DNA from: Gamsiella multidivaricata | Lineage: Eukaryota > Mortierellomycota > Mortierellomycetes > Mortierellales > Mortierellaceae | NCBI RefSeq assembly: GCF_025024155.1 | Contig: NW_026251709.1 | Coordinates: 744,001-808,000 of the forward strand | Length of the DNA: 64,000 bases | Direction of reading: 5' to 3' | Shown: positions 31,503-44,600 of the stretch, one piece after another | Layout of the letters: every line of letters begins with the position of its first letter | How positions within the stretch are numbered: position 1 is the first letter of the stretch | Translations under genes and position numbers: made by a program | Notes under the pieces: generated by a model | Seen by the model: the letters and a program-made list of their open reading frames with translations, nothing else | Database searches by the model: none | Told to the model about the DNA's origin: nothing

Positions 31503-33224
31503 TGGTCTGTGTTGTGTCTTGCTGAGTTTTCTTTTTTAACTGCTCTGTTTGCTTGATTAGTTCTTGGATGGTGTGGGAGGGAGGTGTTACTTCAACGGAC
31601 GGTACCTGGTGTCTGGGACCAGGTTGTGAATGCTGAGAATGAAGGAGACGTTTGGATTTGGACTGCGAGGGTCTATTCCTTGAAGAGCTGGAATGGGATG
31701 GAGAAAGAGGAAATGTGGAGCTTTGTGTTGCTTTTGTGCATCAGGTTTGGTGTGGAAGGGTTTGAGAATGGCAAAGTACAGTGCAAGGCGGGTGAGATGT
31801 ATGGAGAAGAGGAACTGGAGGTGAAATAAGGGAGCAGCAGATGACTTCCAGCAAACGAGGAGGAAAGGAAGATGGAGGAGGAGGAGGAGGAGGAGCTGAA
31901 GGAGTTAAAGGCGTGAAGGAGTTGAGTGCCTTCACACTGTGGGTTGGGTGCATATCATATCCCGAATAAACTTTTTTAAGGTTGATTTTATTATTATTCT
32001 TTTGGTTCACATTCCACTTCTTGCGTGCCTTCGGTTGGACAAGGACGAATCTCCTGCTTTTTTACTTTCTAATGCCAACCCTTGCTGCTCACACCGCCAG
32101 CTTATCCGTCTGTCTGCCGTACGCTACGGCGTGTGCTTTTTCTTCTGGCCGACCTCTTCTTCTTCAGCCCTATCCCTATCCCCATCCCTCGTGTCCCCAT
32201 CCATCGCTCGCCTTTGTCCTACTTTGTTTTTCCTTAACCCCATGTCCAGTTGCTGGGTGCTACCACGCGCTCCAAAACATTCCACCATCTTTTGTTTGCT
32301 GATGCTATCCCCTAGTTCCTCGTATGTTTCCCCCCTGTGTCATGCTAGGCCTGTGGGTCGGGTTGTTCCTCATGATAAAAAAAAAAGCCTTTACAACTGC
32401 TTCACCCAATTCTTATGTAGTGGAGGGCGATGCGAGTGGAATGATAAAATTCAAATAAAATAAAAAATAATAATGAAGTGGAGCATGGAGCATGGAGAAT
32501 GGCAAAGGGTGTAGGGTCCTCTGGTGAGTCCAAGGCCACACTCACTCTCCCTTGGAAACGCACATTCCAAGACCCAAGTTCGAGATCGATCAAATCAAAG
32601 GAAATCGGGCCAAGTTCCTCTCTGGTTTCTGTTGCGAACACAAACAAATAACGGTGTCAACATACCGAATGCGCGGTAGTGGTCTACCTTTTTTTCCTGT
32701 GATTTTTTGGTATGGCATGTGTCATGAATAACCGCGCTCCAGAACAGCGGCAGAAACCAAAGAAAAAAAAAAAAAAAAAAAAAAGGTGGCCTGATCAACT
32801 TCACAAGGGCAACAATGTTCCCCCGACTCAAATATCATGCTATCGAGTAACATCCGACTCATTGCCTTTAGACAATCGAAAGGCGTATGATAATAAAGAA
32901 ATGATGATCTTTATAGAAATGCTATGATAATGCTATGCCAATGCAACTATGTATGAATGAATCTTTTTTGTAGTCTTTAAATGAAATGATGGGTATGCGT
33001 CAACTGGTCGAACGTATCAAGGAACGAACGGGATATAAAATGAGAAGAAAAAAAAAAAAGATGGATGAACACATGAGATATGCCTGCGTCCAAAAAGCAC
33101 AACGACCCCAACGCCATGGATGGAAACAAAAGAATGTCTCAAATGACACTCATCAGCAGAGAAGAGAGTGTAAAAAAAAGAGAAAAATAAAGTAAGAACG
33201 ATCTGCACCTGGTACGCACGGCCT
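31503..33224. other. Intergenic, no gene seen
   Basis: This 1.7-kb stretch holds the promoter of the disordered-protein gene on its left and the 3' flank of the RRM gene on its right. Short frames with splice-like ends exist at about 32500-32640 on the minus strand, but they show no family motif. An A run lies at about 32764-32783. Confidence 0.4.
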
Positions 33225-35739
33225 CTAATAATGCTGCTCAAACATGGCGGTCATGCTGTCCCTGCGATCCAGAAACGAGGCGCCGTTCATGTTGTGAAGC
33301 TGGTTTCCAAGTCCGCTTGGCTGGGACGGGGTCGAGTTCCGCACACCGAGTGGGTTCTTCGAGTAGCTGAGACGAATACCACCCTTGACAGAGTTGCTCA
33401 GTGGGTTGCCATACAAATCGTTCAGCGCCTGGGTCGCACACTCGATGTTCTCAAACTCGACAAAGCACATCGGTCCATTGGACTTTGTACGGAAGCACAG
33501 GCGGCGGTATCCCACGCAGCGCGAAAACAGGGCCCGAAGTTCGTCCTCAGACGTGTTCATCGGCAGGTTTCCGACATAAAGCGTGTTGCACGGAGGGTTT
33601 TGGTCACCAGGATTGACAGGCGGACGGAATCCGGGGGAGGCCACGCCAGGCGAAGGAATGGGTGCTGAGATCAACGCCGCTGCAGCGGTGGTGTTGATAG
33701 GCAGTCCCTGGAACCTGGGGTTGGGCAGGTCCTCGTTGTTGAAAAGAACGCTGTTGAACCCGCGCTCGGTGTGTGCTGGAATCGACTTTGAGAGGTATCC
33801 TGAAGTGGTCGTCGGTGTGTCGTTGTCTAGATCCAAAAAGTTCTTGTTGAATCGCTGTGAGCTTGCGAGGCCAATGTGACGACCGCTGCTGAAAGAGTTA
33901 GAGACGGAGTTGGGGAACGAGCCAGCGATCGATCCACCCAGCCCTCCGGCATTGTTGCTCAGACTACCCATCGACAAGGGGTCGACTCTGTTCATATCAA
34001 AGACACTCTGGCGCCCCAGAAACGAAGACGAGAGATCCGACTGCTGCTGCTGGATCGAATTCTGATGGCGACCTCCGAATGATTCTGAAGAGCTGAGGTT
34101 GGACGTGCTGTTGGGCGCATAGACATCCGCATAGAAATCATAGCTGCTGGGATAGTCCTTCGGGGAGAGAAGGTCGCTGGGCAAGGCAGGGCTGCAGGGG
34201 ACGGAGTGAAAGGCATCGTAGGCGGCGGACCCAGCGAGACTGTTGCGGTGCTGGAGAGGGTGGGGCAGCTTTGCGTTGCTGATACCGTTGTGGTTGCCGT
34301 TGATGCCAATGGGTGTGGGAGGCATGGCGGCAGCAGCAGGGTTGATTGCAACCGCGGAAGTGGCAACCAGTTCGTTGGAGAGACCTCTGCGGGTATGAAG
34401 GTTCTTCTTGGCCATCTCGGCCTTGAGCAGGGAGCCCTTTTCGGCGTCGACCCTACGTCCGCTAAGCACGGTGATGGCCTGCAGGGCCTCCTGGTGAGTG
34501 CGGAACTTTGCAAATCCAATCTAAATTTCCCCGAGTGAGCGAGCCCAGAGAAATGAACGGGTTAGCTTCATACTTCATATCCGGGATTGTGTCCTTATTT
34601 GCTTGTTGGCTTCTACTTGGGATGATGCAGCAGGGGCATCGGTGTTCCCGTCCTTGGGTTCTCATGTTCTGTTTGTGCTCCTGCAATTGGGTCGTGAGGC
34701 CGATGAGATTGAGCAGGGGGGGGATGCATATGTCATCTGTTTACTTTTTTCCTGCTGAGATAACACAAACAGCACCAAAAAGAAAAGGAAAAAAAAAATG
34801 AAAAAGAAAACGAACCAAAGGATGGGCTGGCAGAGAAGGGCATTTTCATCCATACGAAGGGGATAGTAGACTAGAAAAGGGATGGAAGACGTCTTGCCCG
34901 CAGGAAATAGCAGGGAAGCGGGCTAGTGATGCAAGCATGGGCAGGCGAGCATGCGAGGGATGGGCGAGAAACAGAGATGAGGCCCTGATCACAAACGGTC
35001 GTAGACTTACAATCTGCTTGCGAGGGTTGATTCCATTCACACCCAGGGTCAGGGCATCGTCCTCCTGCTGGTCCTTGTTCGGGATCTTGAGTGTCGCCGC
35101 CTCGAACCCCGGCGTAAACACAAACATGTTTTGGAACTCTCGTTCCTGCATGTCGTCCGGAAAGCCAACGACAAAGATGGTCGAGATCTCTTCTTGCTGG
35201 CCAGTACTGCTGGTGTTGCTGCTTCCATTGACAGTGATATTGCCGTTCCCATTAGCATTGCCGTTGCCGTTGCCACTGTAGCTATGGAGACCCGAGCTCA
35301 GAGTGGAGGAGGTCGTTGGAGAGTAATTCTGAGCCGCCAGACTGAGGCCACTGAGGCCACTAGTCAGACTGCCGATATGAACACTGTTGCTGTTGTTGTT
35401 ACCGGCTTGCAGACTGGACTTGGAGATGCTTGAGCTGAGATAGTCAGAGATACCAAAGGAGCCGGATATACCACCGTTGCTATTGTTGCTCAGACTGCTG
35501 CTGAGGTAATTGATGCTCTTGACCGAGGAGGAGTAGTCCTGGGGCCCATTGGAGAAGGGACCGCTGCCGACGATGTTGAGGGTGGCAGCGGACATGGCAG
35601 CAGATACGGCAGATGTCTGCGAGGGGGGCGAGATTGGGGAACAGTGGGAGGCAGCAGGGGTGGTGGTGGAGGTGGAGGGGGAGGAGAGGATGGGGGAGGA
35701 GGAGGAGGAGGAGGAGTTTGAGACGGAGTGGATGGCCAT
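33225..35739 (-). CDS. Two-RRM RNA-binding protein, Whi3/Scw1-like
   Basis: Two exons (35739-35011 and 34520-33225) encode 674 residues. The ATG at 35739 is used; the codon at 35754 is GTG. A Ser/Asn/Gly-rich N-terminus precedes a first RRM ([21 protein letters not shown] ... [18 protein letters not shown]) that is split by the intron at RKQI. A long Ser/Asn/Pro-rich middle follows, then a second RRM near the C-terminus ([21 protein letters not shown] ... [16 protein letters not shown]). A degenerate first RRM plus a C-terminal RRM after a long disordered region is the layout of yeast Whi3 and S. pombe Scw1, which bind mRNAs, control cell size or cell-wall integrity and can phase-separate. 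The orthology is inferred from architecture. Confidence 0.85.
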
Positions 35740-35967
35740 CGTTTTAGGAGGCACTCGTCCTTTGTTGCTGTTGCGTCGAGGGCGGTACCGAGCAGAGTAA
35801 GGGAAGTAAAGAAGGAGTGATTATCGATAACAAACACGAGGAGGATGGGGATAGAAAGATGAGAATAGAAGGATAGTAGGATAGAAGAAGAGAAAAGGTG
35901 AACTGAAAAAATCTTTATAGCAAAGAAAGAATATTAAAGGGTGGAGATAAAGGGGAGATGAAGAAAG

Positions 35968-36008
<41 letters not shown>

Positions 36009-37492
36009 TAGGATGTAGGATGTGGATGAGGATGATGACGATGACGCTCAGGATGATGATCAGTTAAGGTGCTTTGAGGGGGAAAGTCTTGCCTGGTGTG
36101 GGGGACATGGGATGGCCCGCACGCACTGTCTGCCACTTATATCGCAGTGAGTACGTGGCCCGGGTATACATTTCACACTTTTCATATTACGGAATGGCAA
36201 TCAAAGCAGGGACCACCCCGCCTGTTTCATCTTTTTACTCTTTCTGTCCCGCCATCTTTCCTCCCCCTATCCCTCTCCCCTTCCCTTCCCCAGGCTGGAG
36301 ACGATTGTCACCCATCTTTGTTGATCCCAATGGGTCTCCTAATGCTCTTCTCAGATCCATTTAGCCACACAGACAGTGGCTAGATAGGAGGGGAGGGGGA
36401 CATGAATAAAGAAAAGAGATATGGAAGGCGGCAGAGAAGAGAGCCCTGTGTGCGTTCATTTTTCTTTGTTTTGCATCACTCGACTCAATTACCATCCTCT
36501 GCACTTCCCAATTGGATTGGGCATTTCCGAATCGATATATATTCCAGGAATCAGCAGATCTTTGATGGTTTTACTTCATAGCCATGTAGCAAGCAGAGTA
36601 AGGTGGGCACGGTTCTCTGCAGGAGACTACCCGGGGCTACTCGATAGTCCAGTAGATTATGCGTGCTGCGAAGAGGACCGTGGATGCTCATTTATTACCA
36701 CACGACTTGCAGCATCCGATCGCCGTTGCACACGAGCAAGTACCAGGGGTGGAACGTGCACTTTTGCATATCTTCAAGTCACCCTTAATGTCATCTGTCG
36801 ATGAACACTGCTCTCAAAGTTGGCTGCACGTAGACCGCCTCTGCCGCGCGGGACGGAGGAGGTATAATAAAGACCGTCATAGTAAGTGAGAAATTGAAAG
36901 AGAGCAAAAGTTCTCAGGAACAACGTTTTTCAACCTGCCTTTTATACTCTGCAAAATGGCACAATGCCACAAACACACAACCCTGGTATAGATGCTCTCT
37001 CCCAGATGGACTCGCCCACTTCTCCTTCCTCGGACTGGTTGCCAAACCAAATTTGCTTGAACACATGCCATGCAGACGGCGCAATGTACTTTACTGTAGG
37101 ACGAAACCTTGTTCCTCACACGTTTATTTTGATCCGCTTGGGTCATCCTCCGTCTGTATCTCTGTCGCTTCATATATCTCTTTTTTGTCGCTGTCGCACT
37201 CGTCCAAAGGTTTCTCCGAAAGAGCGAACTCTTGTTTGCTCTCCTCCTTCGCGATTACCAGGCGATCTGTACAGTCAAGCAACCTCGTGAGGAAGCACCA
37301 GCCTGTTGAGCTCTTAATGTCAGTCCAGGCCTCGCTTCGCCTTGGTACCTGTCCTCGGAGGACATGAGTATATATATTCCGGACACTGTTTTCGCCTCTC
37401 CTTCCTTCCTTCCTTCACTCTCACCCACTCCAACCCCTCTCTATCTTGCTCTGTCCTCTTTGATATACCCCTCCGTAGAAGAACACCCAGCC
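35740..37492. repeat. Intergenic with GAT microsatellite
   Basis: This is the divergent upstream region of the RRM gene (minus) and the PhoD-like gene (plus). A (GAT)n run lies at about 35970-36010. The PhoD frame stays open upstream to an ATG at 37364, but the ATG at 37493 gives the more usual soluble start. No other exon is supported. Confidence 0.5.
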
Positions 37493-39857
37493 ATGGCACT
37501 TAAAGACGAGCACCCCCATCTGTCTGCCATCAGCGGCTTTGTTTCCCAAATCGGCAACAAGATCTCAGGCATCTTCGGTAAGGACGACGACCAGCCCAAC
37601 CACGACGGGACCATCATCACCATTCATGACCGAGACCAGCACAATATCGATCCACTTCTCGAAGACCCAGAAGAATGCGAGGACTGTAATGTCGAAGCCG
37701 TCCATCAAGAGTACGAACGCATCCTTCCAGCCGCCCAATTCAAGTGTGGCCCCGTCCTTCGTTACCAAGACATCCAGGTCGATCGTCGTCGGTGGGTTGG
37801 CTCTGCGCTGATCGTCACCGATAAAGAGGCTCAGCCCCCGCGTCTAGTCATCAAGGACCCTACAAAGTCCCGCCTCGGCTACTCCCAGCCACGACACCTC
37901 GAGACTTGGCAGGAAAATCGCTTCTACCGCTACGAGATCCAACTGACCCTGATGGCACATCGGGAGAAGAGGATTGAGTTCTGGTTCGAGACCGAGGATG
38001 GCCAGCGTGCGGCAGAGCCTCAGAAGTGGAACTTTTATATTCCGGCGCTGGAAGAGGGCTTCAACTGGGCCTTCTATTCCTGTAACGGATTCACGTCCGA
38101 TGTCGAGGACCCAGAGAAGAACTTCCATGGGGCTAATCCTCTATGGGACGATTTGTTGGTCAAGCACGACCAAAGGCCCTTTCATGCCATGGTTGGAGGC
38201 GGCGATCAGATCTATAACGATGATGTACTGGCAATGCCCGAGATGGCCGAGTGGTTGGCTATGGACGAGGAGAACCGAATCGGAACTGAATTCACGAACG
38301 ATAAGAGGTACGCGGCCGAGAAATACTACTTTGACCACTACGTCAAGCACTTTACCACGGGTTCCTACTCCAAGGCCTTGTCGTTGATCCCCTCAGTGAA
38401 CACCTGGGACGACCACGATATTATTGATGGCTACGGATCTTATCCCTCCAAGTACCAGCTCTGTCGTGTCATGCAAGGTAAAGCTGATTTTTATTTTTTT
38501 TTGCAAGGTTCAACTGAGCCCATAGTCTGTGTTTTTTTAACGCGCAGTTTAAAAGTGCTCCTGGTTTGTCTCACTCTCGCCCATCCATCTCATTTGTTTA
38601 TTAGGAATCGGCGCAGCCGCTTCACGCTTCTATCTTCTCTTCCAGCAACACGCTAATGCAAACACAACCACTCAGGCTGGTCTCCAAACCTCTGCCTCCG
38701 GCAAAGGTTGGAACTGTATCACACACTTCGGCAAGCGAACCCTGGTCGTCCTGCCCGATACCCGTTCAGAGCGAAGCAAGAGTATGATTCTTTCGAACGA
38801 GACCTATAACCTGTTGGAGAGCGTGATTAAGGAAAAATTGCTGCCCACGACCAAGCATGTGGTCATTGTTCTGGGAACACCGTTGGTCTACCCAGCCCTG
38901 AAGCTGTTTGAAGAGGTACTGGAGAAGATGGGAGACGCGTTGTCGAGGGGAAGCGTAATTGGCAAGATCTTTGGCAAGTGCAAGGCCTTTGGGAACGTTC
39001 TGGGACAGTTTGGTCCAGAGCTGTTGGATGATTTGGTAAGGAAGCAAACTCATTATGACAGCTGTTTTTGTGTACGTGCTTTTTTTATATTTCTGGCACC
39101 AGTGTCTAATGGTCTGTGGCTCTTTCTGTTATGTGGTAGGTCGATTCATGGGCCTGCACTGTCCATACGGACGAAAAGAAGCGACTTGTTGAGATGCTGC
39201 AAGCGATTGCCGTTCAGCGGGGTGTTCGTGTCACCTTTGTTGGTGGAGATGTAAGCTCTTCAATAGCATGGGGCGCTCGCATCTATTTGAGCTTTTTCCT
39301 TTGCATGCGATGCTGATGTTAGACCATTGCCATATTTATCAAATTTTTAGGTCCATGTGGGCGGAGCAGGTCGCTTGTTCGGTACCCAGAGCACTGATCG
39401 ATTGAGCGATCCCTACGACATGGTTCAAGTCGTGTCCTCTGCCATTGTCAAGTAATGCCCTCCACCCCTCCCTCCTTCTCCCTTGCTAACCTATGCTCCC
39501 TACTCCAATATTTTTGTAAGGACACAGGCACTAACACGCACTTTTTTTTTTGTTTAATCTTACAACAGCGGTCCACCACCTGGCGCCGTCGTTTCTGCAC
39601 TCCACAACGCCTCGAAGACCTACATCCTAAACGAATACACCTCCGAAGAAATGACCGAGATCTTCCACCAGGATGTCGATGGCCAACCTCTCGACAACAA
39701 GAAACTATTGAACCGTCGCAACTGGTGCACAGTCCGTGAGCTTGTCAACGAGGGCCAATTGAAGTTCACCCTTCGTGTCGAGAACGTGGATCATGTTGGG
39801 ACTAAACAGTACCCGATCATCGTAGATAGCCTGCAACTTGCACCCCGCGAGGAGTAA
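37493..39857 (+). CDS. PhoD-like phosphatase family protein
   Basis: Five exons (37493-38477, 38605-39035, 39140-39250, 39351-39451, 39569-39857) encode 638 residues with consistent phases. Metal-site motifs of the PhoD-like metallophosphatase fold are present: GGGDQIYND, NTWDDHDIIDGYGS and a late FVGGDVHVGGAGRL block. The region before them (FEFWFETEDGQR-like, PALEEGFNWAFYSCNGF) matches the fungal cytosolic PhoD-like proteins, not bacterial secreted PhoD. No signal peptide follows MALKDEHPHLSAIS. A phosphodiesterase or phosphatase activity on an unknown substrate is inferred. Introns 1-4 have consensus ends. The 3' flank contains a TTTTC-rich run. Confidence 0.85.
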
Positions 39858-40444
39858 ATACATTTGTTTTGTTTTGTTTTAATTTTTCTTTTTCTTTTTC
39901 TTTTTCTTTTTTTTTTTTTGAGCAAGTGAGAGAAGGAAAAAAACGAATCCACATGCTGGGATCTGTTTTTATAGAGTGCTATCATTGCGAGTGTCCGATC
40001 TCATTCCCGCTTTGTATGCTCATGTTCTTCACGATCATGCTGGGTTTATATGTCAACGCCATCCATGTAGCCGATCTGCGCCCACAGCCGGAGACGTGTG
40101 CTAGTAGGCTTGACCCTTACTCTTGACATCCCTCCCGAGTTAAATCCTCCGGGGAGGTTGTTGCAGGCACGTAGTTTTTTTTGAATCGCTATCCTAATAG
40201 ACCATGCAACCTCGTTAACATTCACTGAAATCACAGAAGGTCGAAGGCTATTCTCCTTCTGTCTCTCTATTATGAAATGGTCAATAGCAAGATGTACCAA
40301 CATGGCACTTGCTCTTCTTTGATTAAAGGCCAAGCGTGACAATAAAGCACGCGAAACCAACAACGATGAGTTTTATAGAGTCAACGAATCCGCTTGCGCT
40401 TGCAGAGTTAGGTCTCTGCTTAATTTGAATAGGCGATGCTCCCA
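39858..40444. other. Convergent 3' flanks, no gene seen
   Basis: This is the 3' region of the PhoD-like gene and of the cupredoxin gene, with TTTTTC repeats at about 39885-39920. No exon is supported. Confidence 0.45.
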
Positions 40445-40825
40445 TTATGTTTCCGTACCGCTGTCAACGGCCGGATCGTATCCAACAATAAGAATCTCCA
40501 TGTCCCTCTTCATGCAGTCGTTTCCAGTCCCGCCGTTGTAACTGACCACGGCAGCATAGGAAAATGTATGCTCAAAGGACCGGTCTTTGGACTTTGGGCC
40601 CGAGTTGAGCCCACCAGCCATGCTATTGCAGCTACGTGCACCACTCGTGGTTTTGACAACCATGTGAGGTGCGCTGTCGGTCATGGGCCAGACAGCAGTA
40701 TCTCCGGAAGCGATGGTGAGCTCCTTGGGCGAAAACATACCGTTAATGATGTTGACGTCCCAGGTTTTTACACCCAAGGCCGGGGCGATGGCGGCGGAGA
40801 TGAGAACGAGAGGGATGAATTGCAT
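40445..40825 (-). CDS. Small secreted cupredoxin-like protein
   Basis: A single-exon gene of 126 residues has a signal peptide (MQFIPLVLISAAIAPALG) followed by a cupredoxin beta-barrel pattern. VNIINGMFSPKELTIASGDTAVWPM and a SAPHMVV histidine are seen, then SFEHTFSYAAVVSY. The second half of a type 1 copper site normally has a Cys, then His, then Met. Here the corresponding end reads GNDCMKRDMEILIVG, so a Cys and a Met are visible but the second His is not. Related fungal serine-rich cupredoxins often lose copper ligands too. Extracellular or cell-surface location is inferred. Confidence 0.75.
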   Translation of the reverse strand: MQFIPLVLISAAIAPALGVKTWDVNIINGMFSPKELTIASGDTAVWPMTDSAPHMVVKTTSGARSCNSMAGGLNSGPKSKDRSFEHTFSYAAVVSYNGGTGNDCMKRDMEILIVGYDPAVDSGTET

Positions 40826-41649
40826 TCTAAAATGAGATGCATATGTGTCGACAGGTGTAGACAGTTGCAGTAAGGAGAGAATGCTAAGAGGATGGAAAAA
40901 CGAGGCTTGGATTATATAACTCGTTATCTGGTCGTTCTCCTCGCAATCGGTGCATTTGAGAGGCTCCTTGTAGGGACGAGATGTTTAGATCCTTGTTTAA
41001 ATAACAGGTCTTTACTTTCTATTACATTTGCTTCCCTTTCTCCTGGATATGGGCGCCTGTAACTTCAACAGCGTAATGTCGCCTGCGTGTATCTGTTTGA
41101 TCGGTGGATCCTAGCAACGATTGTGTGAAGGTGCCACGACCTACGCTTAGATCCTATATTTAAGGCGGAAAATGAGATATAACGCCTTTCCATGCTGTTT
41201 TACTCGGCAACATTCTATTATATTACAATCCATAGAGGTATTCGTAGAGATTCAAAAGCGGTAATAAAAAATCAAGGCCCCATTAAAGGACAAGGGTGCT
41301 AGTAAAGCAGGTAATGCCAACAAGGCGCTACGACCTCGCCGGTGATGTATCCGCTCGCAGCGCTGGGCTACTGCGTGGGTGGTGATATCAGGAGCCATAG
41401 TACCCGTGCCAGTAACCATATACGTGCCAGTAGCGCCCTGAGGACCCGTAGTCATTATTTCAATGATAGCCTTGGGTCCTACAACAAGCATTCTTGTAGT
41501 TCTCATTGATACAGTATCTGTCTACCAGAAATCACCCAAATCAAGTAAAAAAGTGACTGGTTAGAATTCAGAATAGGTTGGGTGTTCGTGCACGTTATTT
41601 TTGTATGTTGAACTTACAAATTTTGAAAGAGGGTTCCGACCCCCTATGA
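40826..41649. other. Intergenic, possible small Cys exon
   Basis: No full gene is supported. On the minus strand a TGGTAG acceptor at about 41522 opens a short frame (DRYCINENYKNACCRTQGYH then stop, about 41454-41521) that looks like a last exon of a small Cys-rich protein. I found no first exon. Confidence 0.35.
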
Positions 41650-44600
41650 TTATGTTGATGGCATGAACTTGGCAGGTCGGCACTGGTTCTGAATTTGCGA
41701 CAGACACACGGTGGCAATGTTCTCAGAGCCGACAATATCGCGATCAAAGAACATTTGACAGCTTCGGCAGTACTTTGACCGCCTCTTGTCGGACTCCAAG
41801 AACGCCATACACTGGTCACGAGGGCACCGAGCACTGGTGTAGTACTCGTGCACCCCGACCACAGTGTGTCTCATAGCCTTTGCCTATCAGCAGCGTCAAG
41901 GAACAAACAAAAAGATGAGAAAAAGTTGCAGTGCAGATGAGAGATGGTATGCCACCCTTTTTTTTTTTTTCTCCTTCCTACCTTGCCGACAAATTTCTTC
42001 TCGAGTGCGCTATGCTTGCTTGGCAGGCCAGTTTGCGAATCAAAAGAGCCCAATCCTACCGCAAACACCACTTTTACACCATCCTGCGAGCTCAGCGGCT
42101 GACCAACAAAGTCCTTGCTGACGGCGAGGTCAAGCAAGGCCGCAACTGCGTAGTCATACGTTGCCTGTTGAGCCTTTTGAAGATCCCAGCGCTTCCTTAG
42201 CATTCACTGACTGTTGTAAAAGTTAAAAAGGCAGACTCTCGTGGTGGGCGCGGCAGTGCCGTCCATACCAGGCGCCTCCAGGTACGCCAGATATTCCTCG
42301 ATCTTCTCCACGGTAAATGAGGGCAGTCTTGCCTAAAGAACATCAATGCGTGCCGCGGCCTTCTGCTTTTCTAGGAGACGCTTGAAGAGCATATAAGGCC
42401 TGTAGAGGAATGCCCTGCGGATTCGTAAAGACTCTCTTTTCGTAGGTAAGGCGGGGTCGATTCTTGTCGCTGTCATTGTGTAAATCTCACCCGGGTCAAT
42501 GCCGATGACCACAGTATCGCCTGGTGGACAAGTGCCAGGAGAGTTGAAGTGCACCTCCACGTTTTCTAGGATCTTTGAACTTCGCTTCCAGTTGATGGTG
42601 TTGCAAGTGATATCGATCGTATCTGCGCATGATGTCGGAACAGATGAGGCTTCTGAGCTGGATGAGGACGAAACAGCCGCAGTAGGGTCTACGGGTGACA
42701 GTTGGTGTATCGACAGCCTCTGCCGCTTTGAACTTTCTGGCGTCGAAGACGGGAGCGTGATGCGTTTCTTTTTGGCGGGTCCTGCCGCAGCTGCGACCGG
42801 ATCTGTACCAGATTCGCCCCCTCCACTTTCAAGAAACGCGTCGTCGAGGTCATAGTCACCGTCAACATCGTGGAACAGGGTCACGTCCTCGTCGCCGTCG
42901 CCATCGTCGTCGTTGTCGTGCTCTTCTTCATCGTCGTCATCGCCCCTGATGCTTTGGCGGGGTGCTCGGCATCGCGTTGTCGTTGTGTGATGCGCAAGAA
43001 GATGCAACACCAGTCCGTTCGTGCAGATGATGCCCCGAAGCTTGAACCTTGTGTGGTACTGTCTGTCACTCTGAAACGAAACCTTCCTGTAATACCCGTC
43101 AAAGCGCGTCGCCGGGTCCAGTCTGTATAGCAGCTTCTCGATGAGGATCCCTTTCTTGCCGATGACCTTGGCTTCCGCAGCGTTGGATGTTGTATCGCTC
43201 AGCATTCGGACTATAATTGGCCGTGTCGTATTGCTTGTATAGAATAAATGGACAAGGTCCGCCTCTGACAAGAACACGAAGTCAGCTGCAAACTTTGCCT
43301 TGACAAAGTCTACAAACATGCGCTTCTCGGTATTCTTTTCGAAGAAGTAGTCGATCGGATTGACAGCTTCGGGGCGCTCTTCGTTCTCGGAAAACTATTA
43401 AAGAAATTTGAAGAGCTAATGGTCAACACTAGTGCTCCGAAAAGCAAGGAACACAACGGATACATCTTGCATACTCTTTAACATACCTTTGTGCCATAGT
43501 AATGGACTCGCACTGCATTGTAGACTGCCGCAACAGCAAGCTTCGAGACCGTCAAAGGGAACACCTCTGGTTCTCGTTGGCGAAAGGGGACAAAGCCGGT
43601 GAACGTCGTGTACGCTTCAAAGACACGTCGGGCATGGGTGGCTGTTGGTTGTGGTTGTGCCTGTACATATGCCTGTACTTGCGGTTGTGGGACGCCAGGG
43701 ACCAACGGCGTATTTTGAGTGCTCATTCTGCGCGCAGGGGCAACCGATACTCGAACAGCCTGGGAACCTCGTCCTTCTTGACCACTGCACAAGAATGTGT
43801 TGAGTGCAAAGTAGAAGGCCTTGCTGTCGATAATGTCTGCAATATCCTCCTTCTGCTGTGTCACGTCTGTCGCTGTGTCCTTGGAACGAACAAGCCGCGC
43901 GATATCCAGCGCAATAGCCTCGTACATATGCATCTGGATCGCGTTAAGGATCGCAACCGTTGAACGTAGCCTGTCTGAAAGGAACTTGCTTTCTGCAACC
44001 GAGATCTGATCCATTCGCTTTACGTTGGCCTGGATACCCCCACAGTGAGTGCCTTGGTTATATGCAGCTTGCGGAGGCGGCGGTTCGCTGCAGTTGCAGA
44101 AGTGGGCCGTGGGTTCGATGGGTCGGCAGAGCCCACCCCTTTCCGTTTTCTCGGCAGTGCCCCCTTCTTCCTCTTTTTCTTGTTTTTCTTCTTCATGACC
44201 GCCTTCCGAGTCTTGACGGGGGGCTTTGCTTTTGGCTGCGGGCGATCGTGAGGTACGGCAGTCGAGAAGTCAATCGATTGTCGCGGTAGGATCGATTTCT
44301 TGTCTGAAAAGATCGGCCGGAACTGGTTCCGCTTTGAGTTCCTCGCAACGTAGAAGGGAACCGCACTAGTAAATATACGCATACATCGCCATGCAAAAGG
44401 TGTTAGAGAACTTGATATCTGTACAACGCGTGCGTGAATGAAGTGGTGTCGCACTTAAATTACCTTTTACTCGCATGCTGATATGTAGCGACGGCAAATC
44501 GCTGCAGCTTGAGATGCTGGAACTGCGGTGCTGCACTGCTGAAATCAAAGCCGAGCATGTCCTCATCGGCGGCCTCATCTCCTGGTTGCAGTTGGAGCAC

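Noticed and set aside
32402..32647. Minus-strand frame with splice-like ends
   Set aside because: No family motif, no partner exons and an out-of-place stop; left as intergenic.
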